From Acidobacteriota bacterium (GTDB taxonomy: Bacteria; Acidobacteriota; Blastocatellia; Pyrinomonadales; Pyrinomonadaceae): a DNA stretch of 5,834 nucleotides. Location: NCBI GenBank assembly GCA_020853255.1, contig JADYZI010000164.1:1-5834 (forward strand). Direction: 5' to 3'. Shown one piece after another: positions 5,285-5,834 of the stretch. Positions within the stretch are counted from its first letter, which is position 1. Each line of letters begins with the position of its first letter. Made by a program: the position numbers and the translations under genes. The notes under the pieces are model-generated. The model was not told the origin of the DNA. It searched no databases and was given only the letters and a program-made list of their open reading frames with translations.

Positions 5285-5360
5285 CCTTTGTGTCTTCCCT
5301 TTGCGCCTTTGTGTTTAAGTCCTTTTTTCAACACAAAGGCGCAAAGGGAAGACACAAAGG
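5285..5360. repeat. Perfect 31-bp inverted repeat with 14-nt loop
   Basis: The left arm (5285-5315) and right arm (5330-5360) are exact reverse complements over 31 bp. The loop is 14 nt and contains six T (5323-5328). Each arm is built from 8-bp units: CCTTTGTG, a TCTTC spacer, CCTTTGCG, then CCTTTGTG. As RNA it would be a very stable hairpin. Similar ACAAAGGCGCAAAGG sequences occur as dispersed intergenic repeats in several environmental phyla (recalled, not searched). Function is unknown: possibly a mobile miniature palindrome, a bidirectional terminator or an mRNA-end stabiliser. Confidence 0.9.
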
Positions 5361-5398
5361 CCGCAAAGATTCGAACTTTGGCGCAGCCCAAATAAACA

Positions 5399-5428
5399 TT
5401 GCGTCGGCGATGCCAATGCCGTTAAAAT
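5399..5428 (+). promoter_or_regulatory. Candidate promoter of the PilZ gene
   Basis: TTGCGT (5399-5404) and TAAAAT (5423-5428) are 18 bp apart, giving a predicted start near 5435 and a leader of about 40 nt. A small inverted pair, GCCAAT (5412-5417) and ATTGGC (5442-5447), brackets the -10 box and could be an operator, but it is short enough to be chance. Confidence 0.4.
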
Positions 5429-5475
5429 AGAGGTGCCAGGAATTGGCGCCTGTTTTAGCTCTCTACCCCGCATCG

Positions 5476-5834
5476 ATGTCGGCCGAACACCAACGAAAAC
5501 ACACACGCTTCTCGCTTGAGATACCGGCCATGATCTATACAAGACATGGCGAGCGGCAGGAGACGATATTGCAGCAGATCAGTATCGGCGGCTGTTTTAC
5601 GGGATGGGAAGAGAATATTTTTACCGGCGATGAGTTTCGGATGGAGATCAGGCTGCCAAACGGAAACAGGTTTCCGCTGGCTTGCAAGGCGGTTTACAGG
5701 TTTGAAAATACCGGGGTCGGAGTCAGATTCATTGATATAACTCAGTTCGAGCAATCTCTTATCTCGAAGGTGATATTGGAAACCCTCCGATCGCAGGGTT
5801 TGCCGATGGATATCGACCCTTTCATCGCGCCATC
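5476..5834 (+). CDS. PilZ-domain protein, 3' end beyond the window
   Basis: At least 119 codons are visible with no stop before the right edge. PilZ domains bind cyclic di-GMP and control motility, exopolysaccharide or other surface traits. The N-terminal RxxxR element is R7-K-H-T-R11. The [D/N]xSxxG element appears as QISIGG (34-39), with Gln34 where Asp or Asn is usual. The strand pattern continues through EFRMEIRLPNGNRFPLACKAVY and GVGVRFIDI (about 76-84), which is typical of PilZ beta-barrels. The start at 5476 lies 7 residues before the RxxxR motif, and there is no earlier in-frame ATG before the stop at 5428-5430. No good Shine-Dalgarno is visible. It is unknown whether another domain follows; what is seen is already close to a single PilZ domain. 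Confidence 0.85.
   Translation, partial: MSAEHQRKHTRFSLEIPAMIYTRHGERQETILQQISIGGCFTGWEENIFTGDEFRMEIRLPNGNRFPLACKAVYRFENTGVGVRFIDITQFEQSLISKVILETLRSQGLPMDIDPFIAP

Noticed and set aside
5260..5430. 56-codon plus-strand frame (MIRFEFLVPFVSS...) across the 31-bp inverted repeat
   Set aside because: Nearly half of it is the palindrome read through, which yields the low-complexity Lys/Gly/His-rich peptide expected from CCTTTGTG repeats. The AAGGGGA before its ATG is too close and belongs to the adjacent repeat-like element.
1..5834. CRISPR array, tRNA/rRNA genes, transposase, toxin-antitoxin or prophage genes
   Set aside because: I looked on both strands and found no regularly spaced direct repeats, no tRNA-like cloverleaf or rRNA sequence, and no recognisable mobile-element protein.

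Overview
This 5.8 kb window looks like chromosomal DNA from a Gram-negative-type bacterium of moderate to high G+C. The best guess is an Acidobacteriota member of the Blastocatellia/Pyrinomonadaceae kind. That guess rests on recalled family distribution and was not tested by a search. The clues are a BrxA/BrxB-type bacilliredoxin, a lipoprotein archaemetzincin, a PilZ protein with an 'ISIGGCF' core, and abundant hairpin-forming intergenic repeats.

Layout. Positions 1-266 hold no convincing gene: the tail of something upstream may lie here, and a strong hairpin-plus-T terminator or attenuator sits at 191-222. A tightly packed plus-strand block follows at 267-3928: nnr (NAD(P)HX epimerase/dehydratase), tsaE (t6A tRNA modification ATPase), a zinc metalloprotease of the archaemetzincin family with a lipoprotein signal, and a YkuD-type L,D-transpeptidase. 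The gaps are 20, 7 and 17 bp, so this is probably one transcript. It begins with the nnr-tsaE pair known from many bacteria (yjeF-yjeE in E. coli) and ends with two envelope proteins. A CYTH-domain protein is encoded convergently on the minus strand (3951-4502).

Positions 4503-4733 form a divergent intergenic region. They carry a candidate promoter for each neighbour and, between them, a REPIN-like double palindrome at 4561-4634. The plus-strand gene that follows (4734-5177) encodes a bacilliredoxin with a Cys-Gly-Cys active site. Positions 5178-5475 are non-coding and rich in structure: a 14-bp hairpin, a short element bounded by GAATT/AATTC, and a perfect 31-bp inverted repeat with a 14-nt loop. 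A PilZ-domain gene begins at 5476 and runs off the right edge.

Functional reading. The four-gene block joins metabolite repair and tRNA modification with cell-wall cross-linking and proteolysis outside the cytoplasm. The bacilliredoxin suggests a bacillithiol-type thiol system. No phage, CRISPR, transposase, toxin-antitoxin or secondary-metabolite system is visible. The most unusual items are the exported archaemetzincin beside the L,D-transpeptidase and the intergenic palindromes. No clear new multi-gene system is present.
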